Origin: Aurantibrevibacter litoralis
Lineage (GTDB): Bacteria; Bacteroidota; Bacteroidia; Flavobacteriales; Flavobacteriaceae
Assembly (NCBI RefSeq): GCF_034651555.1
Contig: NZ_JAYEEQ010000002.1
Location: 301,068 to 365,067, forward strand
Length of the DNA: 64,000 bases
Reading direction: 5' to 3'
Made by a program: the position numbers and the translations under genes. Shown in pieces: positions 53,622-62,970 of this stretch. Below the pieces are notes generated by a model. It did no database searches and was not told the DNA's origin. It saw nothing but the letters and a program-made list of their open reading frames with translations. Each line of letters starts with the position of its first letter. The stretch's first letter is position 1.

Positions 53622-55361
53622 ATGAAAAACAAACAACTACTCCTTTTGGCTCTCTTGGCCATGTTAACTTCCTTTAGTGGTATTAGTCAAAAGAATAAGA
53701 AGATAGCAAAAAATGCACCACTATTTTCCAATGTCATCTACCAAGGAAATGATCAGATTTATATCGACAATCCGCTTAAGCCCGATGAATTCTATACTCC
53801 CATACTACAGGGATGCTACCCGGATCCTGCCATTACCCGAAAGGGGGATGACTACTATCTAGTATGCTCTTCCTTTGCCATGTTTCCCGGTGTACCCATT
53901 TTTCATTCCAACGATTTGGTGAACTGGAAACAAATTGGTCACGTGCTGGACCGCACTTCACAACTGGATGTGCACGACACCGGAATCAGTCACGGCGTAT
54001 ATGCACCGGGCATCACTTACAATCCTAAAAACGAAACGTTCTATATGATTGTAACCGCATTTGCCGGAGGATTGGGCAATATTGTGGTGAAAACAAAAGA
54101 TCCCTTACAAGGTTGGAGCGAGCCCATTAAGCTGGATTTCGGCGGAATTGACCCTGCTATTTTCTTTGATGATGATGGGAAAGGGTACGTTATTCACAAC
54201 GACGCTCCAGATAAGGATAAAGAACAGTATAATGGCCACAGGGTTATTAAAATTTGGGAATATGATATTGAAAATGATAAAGTGATACCGGGTACAGATA
54301 AAATTATTGTTGATGGTGGCGTAGACCTTACCAAAAAACCCATTTGGATTGAAGCTCCTCATATTTACAAAAAAGAAGGTAAATACTATTTAATGTGTGC
54401 CGAAGGGGGTACGGGCGACTGGCATAGTGAAGTAATTTTTGTTAGTGATAGCCCAAAAGGCCCCTACATTCCGGCTAGCAATAATCCCATTCTTACCCAA
54501 AGACACTTTGCCAAGGATAGGGAAAATAAGGTAGACTGGGCCGGACATGCCGATTTAGTGGAAGGACCCGATGGCAATTATTACGGTGTGTTCTTAGCGG
54601 TACGGCCAAACGATAAATTTAGAGTAAATACGGGGCGCGAAACTTTTATCTTACCCGTGGATTGGTCCGGGGAGTTTCCCGTTTTTGAAAATGGACTTAT
54701 CCCACTAGAGCCCAAATTAAAAATGCCGAAAGGGGTAACCAACCAAACCGGACAAAATGGGTTCCTTCCTAATGGAAATTTTACATTTTCAGAGAATTTC
54801 ACTTCCGAAAAACTAGACTACCGTTGGATTGGATTAAGAGGGCCTCGGGAAGATTTTATTTCAACTACGAAGAAAGGCCTGCACATCAATCCGTTTGACA
54901 CCCATATAAAAGAGCTTAAACCCACCTCTACCCTCTTCCATCGTCAAATGCACAACAGCTTTTCATTTACCACGACTTTAGAGTACAAGCCAAACTCTGA
55001 AAAGGATTTAGCCGGTGTAGTAGCCTATCAAAATGAAAGTTCCAACTATGTATTTGGAATCACAAAAAAAGGAAATGACTATGTGCTTTTATTAGAGAAA
55101 AATAGCCGACCGGACAGTCGCAGTATTGTTATTTCCGAAGTACTGGCCAGCACAAAGCTCGATTTGAAAAATCCCGTTTCTTTAAAAATAGCTGCCAAAG
55201 GAGATGCCTATGAATTCTCTTATTCCCTTGATGGACGTACTTTTGAAACTCTGGGAGGAACCGTTTCCGGAGATATACTTTCTACCGATGTAGCCGGCGG
55301 ATTTACCGGATGCCTGTTAGGTCTGTATGCCACATCTAACAATGACACTCAAGTAAAATAA
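53622..55361 (+). CDS. glycoside hydrolase family 43, second copy
   Basis: A 579-aa exported enzyme (signal KNKQLLLLALLAMLTSFSGISQ). The triad is D68 (YPDPAI), D177 (GGIDPAIFF) and E244 (IEAPHIY), matching the family's general base, pKa modulator and acid. It is a different GH43 subfamily from the preceding gene, with a longer N-terminal extension and a C-terminal beta-sandwich (about 390-575, FSENFTSEKLDYRWIGLRG). Specificity is probably beta-xylosidase or arabinofuranosidase. It lies 57 nt after the first GH43 gene. Confidence 0.88.
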   Translation: MKNKQLLLLALLAMLTSFSGISQKNKKIAKNAPLFSNVIYQGNDQIYIDNPLKPDEFYTPILQGCYPDPAITRKGDDYYLVCSSFAMFPGVPIFHSNDLVNWKQIGHVLDRTSQLDVHDTGISHGVYAPGITYNPKNETFYMIVTAFAGGLGNIVVKTKDPLQGWSEPIKLDFGGIDPAIFFDDDGKGYVIHNDAPDKDKEQYNGHRVIKIWEYDIENDKVIPGTDKIIVDGGVDLTKKPIWIEAPHIYKKEGKYYLMCAEGGTGDWHSEVIFVSDSPKGPYIPASNNPILTQRHFAKDRENKVDWAGHADLVEGPDGNYYGVFLAVRPNDKFRVNTGRETFILPVDWSGEFPVFENGLIPLEPKLKMPKGVTNQTGQNGFLPNGNFTFSENFTSEKLDYRWIGLRGPREDFISTTKKGLHINPFDTHIKELKPTSTLFHRQMHNSFSFTTTLEYKPNSEKDLAGVVAYQNESSNYVFGITKKGNDYVLLLEKNSRPDSRSIVISEVLASTKLDLKNPVSLKIAAKGDAYEFSYSLDGRTFETLGGTVSGDILSTDVAGGFTGCLLGLYATSNNDTQVK

Positions 55362-55421
55362 ATGCCTTTAACAACAATGTTTGAAAACCTAATTTATCCG
55401 ACATAAAAAATCTTTATTTCA

Positions 55422-56573
55422 ATGAAAAATCAATTCTTATTTGTATTGTTCCTATTCCTTTCTATTGGAAAGGCTTTAGCACAACCTCCAAGAGGACCTT
55501 TTGTTCGTTCCCCTCAGGTACATGAAGACAAAACGGTAACCTTTGAATATTTAGCTCCTAATGCTGAAAAGGTATTGCTCAGCGGACAATTTCTAAAGGA
55601 ACCCATTCCCATGTCCAAGCAAGAAGAAGGAATTTGGAAGGTAACCACAAACGTTATACCTCCGGATATCTATCCGTATAGTTTTGTGGTGGATGGGAAA
55701 ACGGTCATGGATCCGGCCAATGTGGATTACTTCCCAAATGAACGATTTAAAGCAAGTCTTTTAGAAGTTCCCGGTGACGTACCTCGGATGTACGAAATGA
55801 AAGATGTGCCTCATGGAGCACTTCATTATGAATACTATCCCTCCATAGAAGGGTCCACCGGCAGTTTGGTCGTTTATACCCCGCCCGGCTACGACGCTTC
55901 TCCCGACAAAAAGTATCCTGTTTTTTATCTTATCAGCGGTACTACAGACACAGAGGAGACCTTTTATAAGGTTGGGAAAGTAAACTGGATTCTGGACAAT
56001 CTCATTGCTGAAAAAATGGCGGTACCCATGATTGTGGTGATGCCCTACGGGAATCCCACTGCCAGGATTGCCGAACAAAACGGAGCTCCAAAGCCCGATG
56101 ATCCCTTTGGAAGGGATAATCCGGATGCTATGGTGCGCATGAAACAATTTGAAACAGATTTAGTTCAGTTTGTGATGCCTTATATTGATCAAAACTATAG
56201 AACCAAAAATGATAGAGAAAGTCGTGCTATAGGAGGTTTCTCCCGTGGTGGGGGCCAAACCCTTCGGACCGCTTACGGAAATACAGACAAATTTGCCTGG
56301 ATCTGTGCCTACAGTGCCTATTTAATGCCGGAGGAAATGGATACCGCCTTTGCCGCTATTGCCGGAAATTCTGGGAAAACCAATACGCAATTAAAATTAA
56401 ATTGGGTCAGCGTAGGCAATACCGACTTTTTATACCAACAAACCTTCGACTACATGGCCTATCTGAATTCAAAAGGCATACAATTCCAAAGCATGGTTAC
56501 CGCCGGTGGACATACCTGGATGAATGTTAAAAAATTTGTCACCGAATCTGTTCAATTACTCTTTAAAGAATAA
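55422..56573 (+). CDS. CE1-type esterase with N-terminal E-set domain, copy 1
   Basis: A 383-aa exported protein (signal through KALAQ). Residues about 25-125 form an Ig-like E-set/CBM48-like domain (VTFEYLAPNAEKVLLSGQF; DIYPYSFVVDG). The alpha/beta-hydrolase esterase (about 145-383) has nucleophile S274 (GFSRGGG), D335 (VGNTDF) and H364 (AGGHTW). It resembles feruloyl or acetylxylan esterases of family CE1. It is the first of four paralogues in tandem, placed between GH43 and the other esterases, and probably removes acyl groups from the same glycan. Confidence 0.85.
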   Translation: MKNQFLFVLFLFLSIGKALAQPPRGPFVRSPQVHEDKTVTFEYLAPNAEKVLLSGQFLKEPIPMSKQEEGIWKVTTNVIPPDIYPYSFVVDGKTVMDPANVDYFPNERFKASLLEVPGDVPRMYEMKDVPHGALHYEYYPSIEGSTGSLVVYTPPGYDASPDKKYPVFYLISGTTDTEETFYKVGKVNWILDNLIAEKMAVPMIVVMPYGNPTARIAEQNGAPKPDDPFGRDNPDAMVRMKQFETDLVQFVMPYIDQNYRTKNDRESRAIGGFSRGGGQTLRTAYGNTDKFAWICAYSAYLMPEEMDTAFAAIAGNSGKTNTQLKLNWVSVGNTDFLYQQTFDYMAYLNSKGIQFQSMVTAGGHTWMNVKKFVTESVQLLFKE

Positions 56574-56575
56574 AC

Positions 56576-57655
56576 ATGATGATTAAAAATAGTATACTAT
56601 CTCTTCTACTTTGTCTGAGCCTATATGTTGCTCAATCCCAAAGAGCTCCCAGATTGAGCTCCCCTGAAGTGGATAAAAACAATACGGTTACTTTTAGACA
56701 TTATGCCCCCGATGCCAAAGAGGTTTTGGTAAATACCGAAATCCGAAAAGAACCCCTGGTTATGACCAAAAATGACCAAGGAGTTTGGACAGCAACCATA
56801 ACCAAGGTAAAACCGGATATCTATCCCTATAGTTTTAGGGTAGATGGTGTCGATATGGCGGATCCCAACAACACCTATGTTTTTGAAAATGAACGCTTTA
56901 AAAGAAGTATTGTCGATATCCCCGGAAAAAAGCCGCTGGCACATGCCCTTCGAAATGTACCCCACGGTAAAATAAGCTACCGATACTATGATTCTAAAAC
57001 GCTGGGAACAACAAGGAGATTATTAGTTTATACTCCCCCCGGTTTTAAGAGTCAAGACAGCAAAAAATATCCCGTATTGTACCTCGTACATGGAGGTTCT
57101 GATACCGAAGAAACCTGGACCAAAGTGGGGAAGGCGAATTTAATTGCCGATAATTTAATTGCTGATGGAAAAGCGACTCCTATGATCATTGTTATGCCGT
57201 ATGGGAATGTGCGACCAGCCCCTATGGCCGACTTTACAAAGGACGTAATTAATGATATCATTCCCTTTATAGAAACTAATTATCCTGTCTATTCCGATGC
57301 CGCATATAGAGCCATCGCCGGTTTTTCTGTGGGTGGCGGGCAGACGCTAAACATTGGTTTGACCAACACCGACACCTTTGCGTATATCTGTTCCTATGCC
57401 CCATATACAGCAACTGAAGAGTTTGCCAAAAATTTCACCGATTGGCAGCCGGATGCAGACAAAATTAATAAGAACTTAAAACACTTTAGCATAAGTGTGG
57501 GTAAAGACGATTTTCTGTATGAAAGTGTAAAAGGAAACCTCGCCATGTTCAAACAAAAAAACATAAAAGTAACGCCCATAATTGTTTCAGGGGGACATAC
57601 TTGGATGAACTGCAAGCTGTTTCTTGCGAATTCTTTGGAACAAATTTTTAAATAG
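56576..57655 (+). CDS. CE1-type esterase with N-terminal E-set domain, copy 2
   Basis: A 359-aa exported paralogue of the preceding gene, starting 2 nt after its stop (translational coupling). The E-set domain runs from about 25 to 125 (VTFRHYAPDAKEVLVNTEI). The catalytic triad is S251 (AGFSVGG), D312 (GKDDF) and H341 (SGGHTW). The pattern VLYLVHGGSDTEETWTKVGKANLI, shared with copy 1 apart from LISGTT against LVHGGS, shows that they arose by duplication. The likely role is deacylation of xylan-type side chains in the periplasm or outside the cell. Confidence 0.85.
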   Translation: MMIKNSILSLLLCLSLYVAQSQRAPRLSSPEVDKNNTVTFRHYAPDAKEVLVNTEIRKEPLVMTKNDQGVWTATITKVKPDIYPYSFRVDGVDMADPNNTYVFENERFKRSIVDIPGKKPLAHALRNVPHGKISYRYYDSKTLGTTRRLLVYTPPGFKSQDSKKYPVLYLVHGGSDTEETWTKVGKANLIADNLIADGKATPMIIVMPYGNVRPAPMADFTKDVINDIIPFIETNYPVYSDAAYRAIAGFSVGGGQTLNIGLTNTDTFAYICSYAPYTATEEFAKNFTDWQPDADKINKNLKHFSISVGKDDFLYESVKGNLAMFKQKNIKVTPIIVSGGHTWMNCKLFLANSLEQIFK

Positions 57656-57708
57656 TTTGGTAAAAATGTAGTAAGAGATAATAAACAAACCCATATAAAT
57701 TAAGAATT

Positions 57709-58818
57709 ATGAGACACATCATTTTAGTAGTAACGATTTTCGGATCACTGTCATTTCTTAAGGCACAGGAAACGGCCATTAAAGAAGATTTTAAACCCTC
57801 AACCAAAAATCAGCCCGGACAGGAATATCCCCAAGTAAACTCCCAAGGATATGCCCGTTTTCGAATAGAAGCTCCCGCTGCTGATAGCGTTAGGGTGAGT
57901 CTGGGCTTGGGCGGACAAGGCGGAACCAAATTGGAGAAAATAGCAGATGGCTTTTGGATGGGCACAACCGCAGGTCCTATGGACGAAGGATTTCACTATT
58001 ACAATATCAACATAGACGGAGGTAAATTCAATGATCCGGGAGCCCTCAATTACTACGGCTCCATTCGCTGGGAAAGCGGTATTGAAATTCCTGCACACGA
58101 TCAGGATTTTTATGCCCTAAAAGACGTCCCACATGGTCATGTACAACAAGTGCTTTTTCCATCGCCCAGTACGCAAACCTCAAGACGTGCTTTTGTATAT
58201 ACTCCCCCGGGATATGAAAAAAATACCACGCAACGCTACCCTGTACTTTACTTACAACACGGCTGGGGCGAAGATGAAACCGCTTGGAGCAACCAAGGCC
58301 ACGCCAATCTCATTATGGATAACCTGATTGCAGAAGGAAAAACAAAACCATTTATCATTGTCATGACTTATGGGATGACCAACGAAACCAAATTTGGTGG
58401 TTTGCGTACCTTCGATATCAAACCCTTCCAAACCGTTCTTGTAGAGGAATTGATTCCTTATGTGGATACCCATTTCCGAACCTTGGCGGAAAGGGATCAG
58501 CGGGCCATGGCAGGACTCTCTATGGGCGGCTTTGAAACCCGCCTGATTACCATGAACAAACCTGAGGTATTCTCGCACTACGGGCTGCTAAGTGGTGGAA
58601 CGTATTCCCCGGAAGACCTAAAAGATACACCATCAAAAATAAAATTGATATTTTTAAGCTGTGGCAGTAAAGAACGGCCGGATGCCGTAAAGGCCGCAGC
58701 AACTGCACTAAAAGACGGAGGATTTAATGCGGTATCCTATATTTCTGAAGGTACAGCGCACGAATTTCAAACCTGGAGGCGCAGTTTAAAAGAAATGGCA
58801 CCCTTACTGTTTAAATAA
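57709..58818 (+). CDS. CE1-type esterase with N-terminal E-set domain, copy 3
   Basis: A 369-aa exported paralogue (signal RHIILVVTIFGSLSFLKAQ). The E-set domain (about 45-130, ARFRIEAPAADSVRVSLGLGG) is followed by an esterase with S271 (AGLSMGG), a likely acid at 322-325 (CGSKERPD) and H351 (GTAHEFQTW). The histidine motif GTAH replaces GGH of its neighbours, which may alter the pocket. This branch resembles the second half of the double esterase downstream (NQGHANLI/NQGKTDLI). It is a member of the array of esterases. Confidence 0.85.
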   Translation: MRHIILVVTIFGSLSFLKAQETAIKEDFKPSTKNQPGQEYPQVNSQGYARFRIEAPAADSVRVSLGLGGQGGTKLEKIADGFWMGTTAGPMDEGFHYYNINIDGGKFNDPGALNYYGSIRWESGIEIPAHDQDFYALKDVPHGHVQQVLFPSPSTQTSRRAFVYTPPGYEKNTTQRYPVLYLQHGWGEDETAWSNQGHANLIMDNLIAEGKTKPFIIVMTYGMTNETKFGGLRTFDIKPFQTVLVEELIPYVDTHFRTLAERDQRAMAGLSMGGFETRLITMNKPEVFSHYGLLSGGTYSPEDLKDTPSKIKLIFLSCGSKERPDAVKAAATALKDGGFNAVSYISEGTAHEFQTWRRSLKEMAPLLFK

Positions 58819-58893
58819 AACATTTATAAATCCAACAAGCCCCGAAGCAGAGCCGGCGCAGCATTTGAATTAAATTAGAAACAACCCAATACA

Positions 58894-60822
58894 ATGAAAA
58901 AACATATCTTCTTAGTCCTAGGTTTTGCAACCTTGAGTACTTGCCTTATCGCTCAAACTCTTGAAAAGAGAGCTCCGACCGGATTCGACCAAGTACAGGC
59001 CAATATAGCCAAAGGGAAAATCGACAGTATTTTGTATCCGTCCAAAACCGTGGGCACCAACAGGACTGCGGTTATTTACACCCCACCCGGTTATAAAAAA
59101 GGAACCCGTTATCCTGTTCTTTACCTATTGCACGGCATTGGGGGTGACCAAAATGAATGGTTAAGACATGGCACGCCGCAGGTCATTTTTGACAATCTAT
59201 ATGCGCAAGGTAAAATGGAACCTATGATTGTGGTAATGCCGAACGGACGGGCCATGAAAGACGACCGCGCCATAGGCAATATGTTCGATCCGGAACGGGT
59301 GGAGGCCTTTGCCACCTTTGAAAAAGATTTGTTAACTGACCTTATTCCCTATATACAAAAGAATTTTAAAGTGTATACGGACAGAGAACACAGAGCTCTT
59401 GCAGGGTTATCTATGGGAGGGGGACAATCCCTGAATTTCGGACTTGGTAATCTGGATACCTTTGCCTGGGTAGGCGGTTTTTCCTCAGCGCCCAATACCA
59501 AAACGCCGGAAGTACTGGTTCCGGATCCGGATAAGGCTACAGCCCTACTTAAATTACTCTGGATTTCCTGTGGAGATGCAGATGGTTTAATGCCATTTAG
59601 CAAACGTACAAGTGACTATTTACGAAAGAACGATGTACCCCATATTTTTTATGTAGAACCTGGCGGACATGACTTTGACGTTTGGAAGAATGACTTGTAC
59701 CTATTCTCACAACTACTTTTTAAACCGGTGAACAAAAAACTGTTCAATAAATACAGCGTATTGGGTTCACCTGCCGCCACCAACATTCGCAATGCCCCCT
59801 ATCCTCAAGTGCTACCGGACAGTCGGGTTATTTTTAAAACAAAGGCTCCTGAGGCGCAAAAATTACAAATCGATTTGGGAAAAAAATACGATATGGTAAA
59901 GGATGAAGAAGGCTACTGGACAGTAACTACCGACTCCATTACTGAAGGTATCCACTACTATTCCTTGATTATCGATGGGGTTGCTGTGGCAGATCCGGCA
60001 AGCGAGGCCTATTACGGGATGGGACGCTTTGCAAGTGCCATTGAAATTCCTTTTAAAGGCGATGACTACTACGCAGTAAAAGATGTGCCTCATGGGGATA
60101 TCCGTATGAAACGCTACTTTTCTAAGGTAACCAATGACTGGAGACGGATGTATGTGTATACGCCACCGGCGTATGATGAAAATGTTAGCTCTAAATACCC
60201 GGTGTTATATATTTTACATGGCGGCGGGGAAGACGAACGTGGCTGGGCAAACCAGGGGAAAACCGATTTGATACTGGATAACCTCATAGCAGCCCAAAAG
60301 GCAACGCCCATGTTGGTAGTCATGATAGATGGCAATATGCCCGGACGGGGTGGGCTTGCCGGTTTTAATGAAAATGTGCTAAAACTATTTGAAAATGAAT
60401 TAAAGAATGAAGTGATTCCTGTTGTAGAAAAAAACTATAGGGTATTAACCGACGCCAATCACAGGGCACTGGCAGGTTTATCTATGGGTGGCCTGCAAAC
60501 GCTCCATACCGGAGTAAAAAATACAGATCTGTTTTCCTATTTGGGCGTGTTTAGCTCCGGGTGGTTTGCCAATAACACAGAACTCTCCGAACCGCAATAT
60601 GCCTTTATGAAAGAACATACGGCTACCATAAACGCCAACCTAAAAAAGTTCTATATTACCATGGGTGGCAAGGAAGATATCGCCTATGAAAATTGCAAGG
60701 CAATGATGGCTAAATTTGATGAGATGGGCATAAAATATGAATATAGCGAATATCCCGGCGGGCATGCATGGCCTGTTTGGCGGCACGATTTGTTTATGTT
60801 TGCCCAACAGCTTTTTAAATAG
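58894..60822 (+). CDS. double CE1 esterase: esterase, E-set, esterase in one chain
   Basis: A 642-aa exported protein holding two esterase domains. The first (about 35-278) lacks an E-set domain and has S173 (AGLSMGG), D230 (CGDAD) and H259 (PGGHD). A linker leads to an E-set domain (about 305-395, VIFKTKAPEAQKLQIDLG) and a second esterase with S530 (AGLSMGG), D595 (GGKED) and H624 (PGGHAW). Both triads look complete. Tethered esterases may act on different ester types such as feruloyl and acetyl. It ends the cluster. Confidence 0.87.
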   Translation: MKKHIFLVLGFATLSTCLIAQTLEKRAPTGFDQVQANIAKGKIDSILYPSKTVGTNRTAVIYTPPGYKKGTRYPVLYLLHGIGGDQNEWLRHGTPQVIFDNLYAQGKMEPMIVVMPNGRAMKDDRAIGNMFDPERVEAFATFEKDLLTDLIPYIQKNFKVYTDREHRALAGLSMGGGQSLNFGLGNLDTFAWVGGFSSAPNTKTPEVLVPDPDKATALLKLLWISCGDADGLMPFSKRTSDYLRKNDVPHIFYVEPGGHDFDVWKNDLYLFSQLLFKPVNKKLFNKYSVLGSPAATNIRNAPYPQVLPDSRVIFKTKAPEAQKLQIDLGKKYDMVKDEEGYWTVTTDSITEGIHYYSLIIDGVAVADPASEAYYGMGRFASAIEIPFKGDDYYAVKDVPHGDIRMKRYFSKVTNDWRRMYVYTPPAYDENVSSKYPVLYILHGGGEDERGWANQGKTDLILDNLIAAQKATPMLVVMIDGNMPGRGGLAGFNENVLKLFENELKNEVIPVVEKNYRVLTDANHRALAGLSMGGLQTLHTGVKNTDLFSYLGVFSSGWFANNTELSEPQYAFMKEHTATINANLKKFYITMGGKEDIAYENCKAMMAKFDEMGIKYEYSEYPGGHAWPVWRHDLFMFAQQLFK

Positions 60823-61062
60823 CGAATGCTGTTTTTACAAAGTTATAGGATGTGGTGTTTCTAATATAGCATGGGGATGATATGTTTACAGTTAAATAGA
60901 TCACTCTTGTCGGCACTCGTCACTGAGGAGTACTAGCGGGGGGTAGATGCAGATAAGCCACAAGAAAGGATTCGTACGGTAGCGGGGATAGAGTTGCAGA
61001 AGAATTAACACGAACTGTTTTGGATAGAACAGCTGAGTCAACGAAGCAACTTGTAACCGAGG

Positions 61063-61287
61063 ATGATGAGAAAAACAGTATTAAATCTACTTTTAGTTAT
61101 GAATTATTTATGGTTGATTATTGGTATTGTTTGCTGCATAGTTGGAATAGTTATTCATCCTATGGCAAAAAAAAGGATACAAAATGATGAAGTCAACCAT
61201 CTTACCTTAAAAGGATATATTCTGTCTTTTCTTTTGGTAATTTCAGGTTTTTTACTGGTTGCAAGGGAACTTGCAAAAATTGTTTGA
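61063..61287 (+). CDS. small two-helix membrane protein
   Basis: A 74-aa frame with two hydrophobic helices (about 7-32 and 48-66) separated by a basic and polar loop (KKRIQNDEVNHLTLKG). There are tandem ATG codons at the start; no family is recognised. It is flanked downstream by a cluster of REP-like palindromes, so its 3' end probably carries a hairpin. It may be a genuine inner-membrane protein; evidence is limited to the hydrophobicity pattern. Confidence 0.5.
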   Translation: MMRKTVLNLLLVMNYLWLIIGIVCCIVGIVIHPMAKKRIQNDEVNHLTLKGYILSFLLVISGFLLVARELAKIV

Positions 61288-61310
61288 TGTGCAGGAAAAC
61301 GTAACATAAT

Positions 61311-61342
61311 CCGATAGCGCGGATTTGCAATCCGTGCTATCG
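61311..61342. repeat. REP-like palindrome 1
   Basis: cgatagcgcggatt-tgc-aatccgtgctatcg, near-perfect stem of 14 bp (one G-U). It is followed by the tail aagaaagtcggt shared with other copies. Confidence 0.75.
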
Positions 61343-61380
61343 AAACTAAGAAAGTCGGTTCTACCAATTACAAAAAACCC

Positions 61381-61408
61381 CGATAGCGCGGATTTGCAAT
61401 CCGTGCCC
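61381..61408. repeat. REP-like palindrome 2
   Basis: Same core as copy 1 but with gtgcccat at the right arm. It has the same downstream tail. Confidence 0.75.
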
Positions 61409-61439
61409 ATGAAACAAAGAAAGTCGGTTATCAAATCCC

Positions 61440-61466
61440 CGATGGCGCGGAAATGCTTTCCGTGCC
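61440..61466. repeat. REP-like palindrome 3, variant loop
   Basis: gatggcgcggaaa-tgc-tttccgtgccc. The stem carries compensating changes (gaaa/tttc instead of gatt/aatc), indicating selection for pairing. Confidence 0.65.
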
Positions 61467-61482
61467 CATGAACAAAAAATCC

Positions 61483-61513
61483 CGATAGCGCGGATTTGCA
61501 ATCCGTGCTATCG
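61483..61513. repeat. REP-like palindrome 4
   Basis: Identical core to copy 1, with the same tail (aactaagaaagtcagttctac) differing by one base. Confidence 0.75.
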
Positions 61514-61757
61514 AAACTAAGAAAGTCAGTTCTACCAATTACAAAAAGTCGTAGATTTATTATTTTAAACCTACTGAAATTATTAAATATAAAGGGGTTA
61601 TCAGAAGGGGAAATAGCCATTCCTTATAAAATAGAGCGGTATGCGCTACTTTATCTCATGCCGGTTTGGACGAAACCCTTTTAAACCGAAATACATCCAT
61701 AGAAGCTGAAATTTTATTAAAAACTACAATAAAAAATAATACCTATAATTTTATACG

Positions 61758-62192
61758 ATGTTGGAACAAGAAAACCTAAGACTACTGAAAGAGAACCTAA
61801 GCCAGGCTATTCGGGAAAAGAATGTGGTAAAAGCAAATGAGCCCTACGCAAAAGATGCAGTGCTATTTTTACTCGCTCCAGCGTTACGAGCTAATTTCGA
61901 TACTGGCATTGAGGACCTAAATAATATGGAAAATTGGTTTTCAACGTTTAAAAATGGTATCGGATTGGAATCAGAAGCATTGGAAATTACCTGCAACAAT
62001 GATCTTGCTTACTTAAGCAGCCTGGAACATTTAACCGGAAAACGAACAGATGGAAGTGAAACCAATGTATGGTTTAGAGAAACCTTATGTCTTAAAAAAA
62101 TAAATGGCGATTGGAAAATTACACATCAACACCAATCCCTTCATATGTATATGGATGGCACGGACAAAGCAGCTACTGATTTAGAACCATGA
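61758..62192 (+). CDS. SnoaL-like/DUF4440-type protein
   Basis: A 144-aa cytosolic protein of the NTF2-like fold: an N-terminal helix pair (ENLRLLKENLSQAIREKN), then VKANEPYAKDAVLFLLAP and a beta sheet ending with ETLCLKKINGDWKITHQHQS, the typical SnoaL/DUF4440 strand. The HQH pair on the last strand lies at the usual pocket. Members include steroid isomerase-like enzymes and stress proteins, but no activity can be assigned. It is 78 nt upstream of a PhnB-like gene, possibly co-transcribed. Confidence 0.78.
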   Translation: MLEQENLRLLKENLSQAIREKNVVKANEPYAKDAVLFLLAPALRANFDTGIEDLNNMENWFSTFKNGIGLESEALEITCNNDLAYLSSLEHLTGKRTDGSETNVWFRETLCLKKINGDWKITHQHQSLHMYMDGTDKAATDLEP

Positions 62193-62269
62193 ACATGATA
62201 CATACCTATCGACTTACGATAAAGTAAACCATAAAATTTAATAAAATAACAACCTAAAAAACATACAAA

Positions 62270-62707
62270 ATGGCATTTATTAACCCTTACATTAACTTCA
62301 ATGGAAATGCAGAAGAAGCCTTCAACTTTTACAAGTCAGTATTTGGTGGGCAGTTCGTAAAAATTATGCGTTTCAAAGACCTTGCAAATGATGAATTCCC
62401 TGTAGCCGATCATGAAGCAAATAAAATAATGCATATTGCGCTGCCAATTGGCAAAAACATATTAATGGCCAACGATGTTCCCGAAAGTATGGGGCAAACT
62501 AACGAAAATGAAAACAGAAGTAAAATTTCAATCAGTGCAGAAAGCAAAGAAGAAGCCGACAAATTATTTAACGGCCTTTCAGTTGGAGGACAAATTGAAA
62601 TGCCTATTTCCGAAAGTCCTTGGGGTTCCTACTTTGGTATGTTTAGAGACAAATACGGTATTGAATGGATGGTAGATTTTGATCCACATTATAAGGGTCA
62701 AATTTAA
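62270..62707 (+). CDS. PhnB-like VOC-superfamily protein
   Basis: A 145-aa protein of the vicinal-oxygen-chelate superfamily, PhnB-like branch: INPYINFNGNAEEAFNFYKSVFGG at the start, MHIALPIGKNILMANDVP, and EADKLFNGLSVGGQIEMPISESPWGSYFGMFRDKYGIEWMV at the end. The family comprises small glyoxalase-like proteins of unknown substrate, often acquired with SnoaL-like genes. Length is normal. Function is unassigned. Confidence 0.88.
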   Translation: MAFINPYINFNGNAEEAFNFYKSVFGGQFVKIMRFKDLANDEFPVADHEANKIMHIALPIGKNILMANDVPESMGQTNENENRSKISISAESKEEADKLFNGLSVGGQIEMPISESPWGSYFGMFRDKYGIEWMVDFDPHYKGQI

Positions 62708-62721
62708 ATAAACCCAAATCC

Positions 62722-62749
62722 CGATAGCGCGGATTTGCAATCCGTGCCC
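62722..62749. repeat. REP-like palindrome 5
   Basis: Same core as copies 1, 2 and 4, followed by the tail ttaaacaaagaaagtcggtt. It lies 15 nt after the PhnB-like stop. Confidence 0.7.
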
Positions 62750-62848
62750 ATTAAACAAAGAAAGTCGGTTATCAAACTAAAATTTAAAAAATCGTAGATT
62801 TACTATTTTTTGATGAATATCTACAAAGTATAAAGCAACAACTCCGCT

Positions 62849-62886
62849 GCCACACGAATACTTTCGTGTGACCCGCGCTATCGGGA
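62849..62886. repeat. REP-like palindrome 6, inverted variant
   Basis: cacacgaatactttcgtgtg followed by acccgcgctatcggg; read on the minus strand it begins cccgatagcgcgggt, as in the other copies. The loop arm is replaced by a longer hairpin. Confidence 0.6.
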
Positions 62887-62970
62887 AGATACCATTTAAT
62901 TGTCCTCATTGATAACAGAACATTCAGATACGCTATACCTCCATATTTGAAACACCAGAGAAGATAGCGA

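Noticed and set aside
61300..61520. Possible CRISPR array from regularly recurring repeats
   Set aside because: The repeats are palindromic with unequal, mutually similar intervening sequence and no cas genes; they are REP-like elements.
61252..61620. Minus-strand frame with repeated TDCKSALSG peptides
   Set aside because: It is produced by the REP-like palindromes read in one frame; the peptide repeat is a translation artefact, not a repeat protein.
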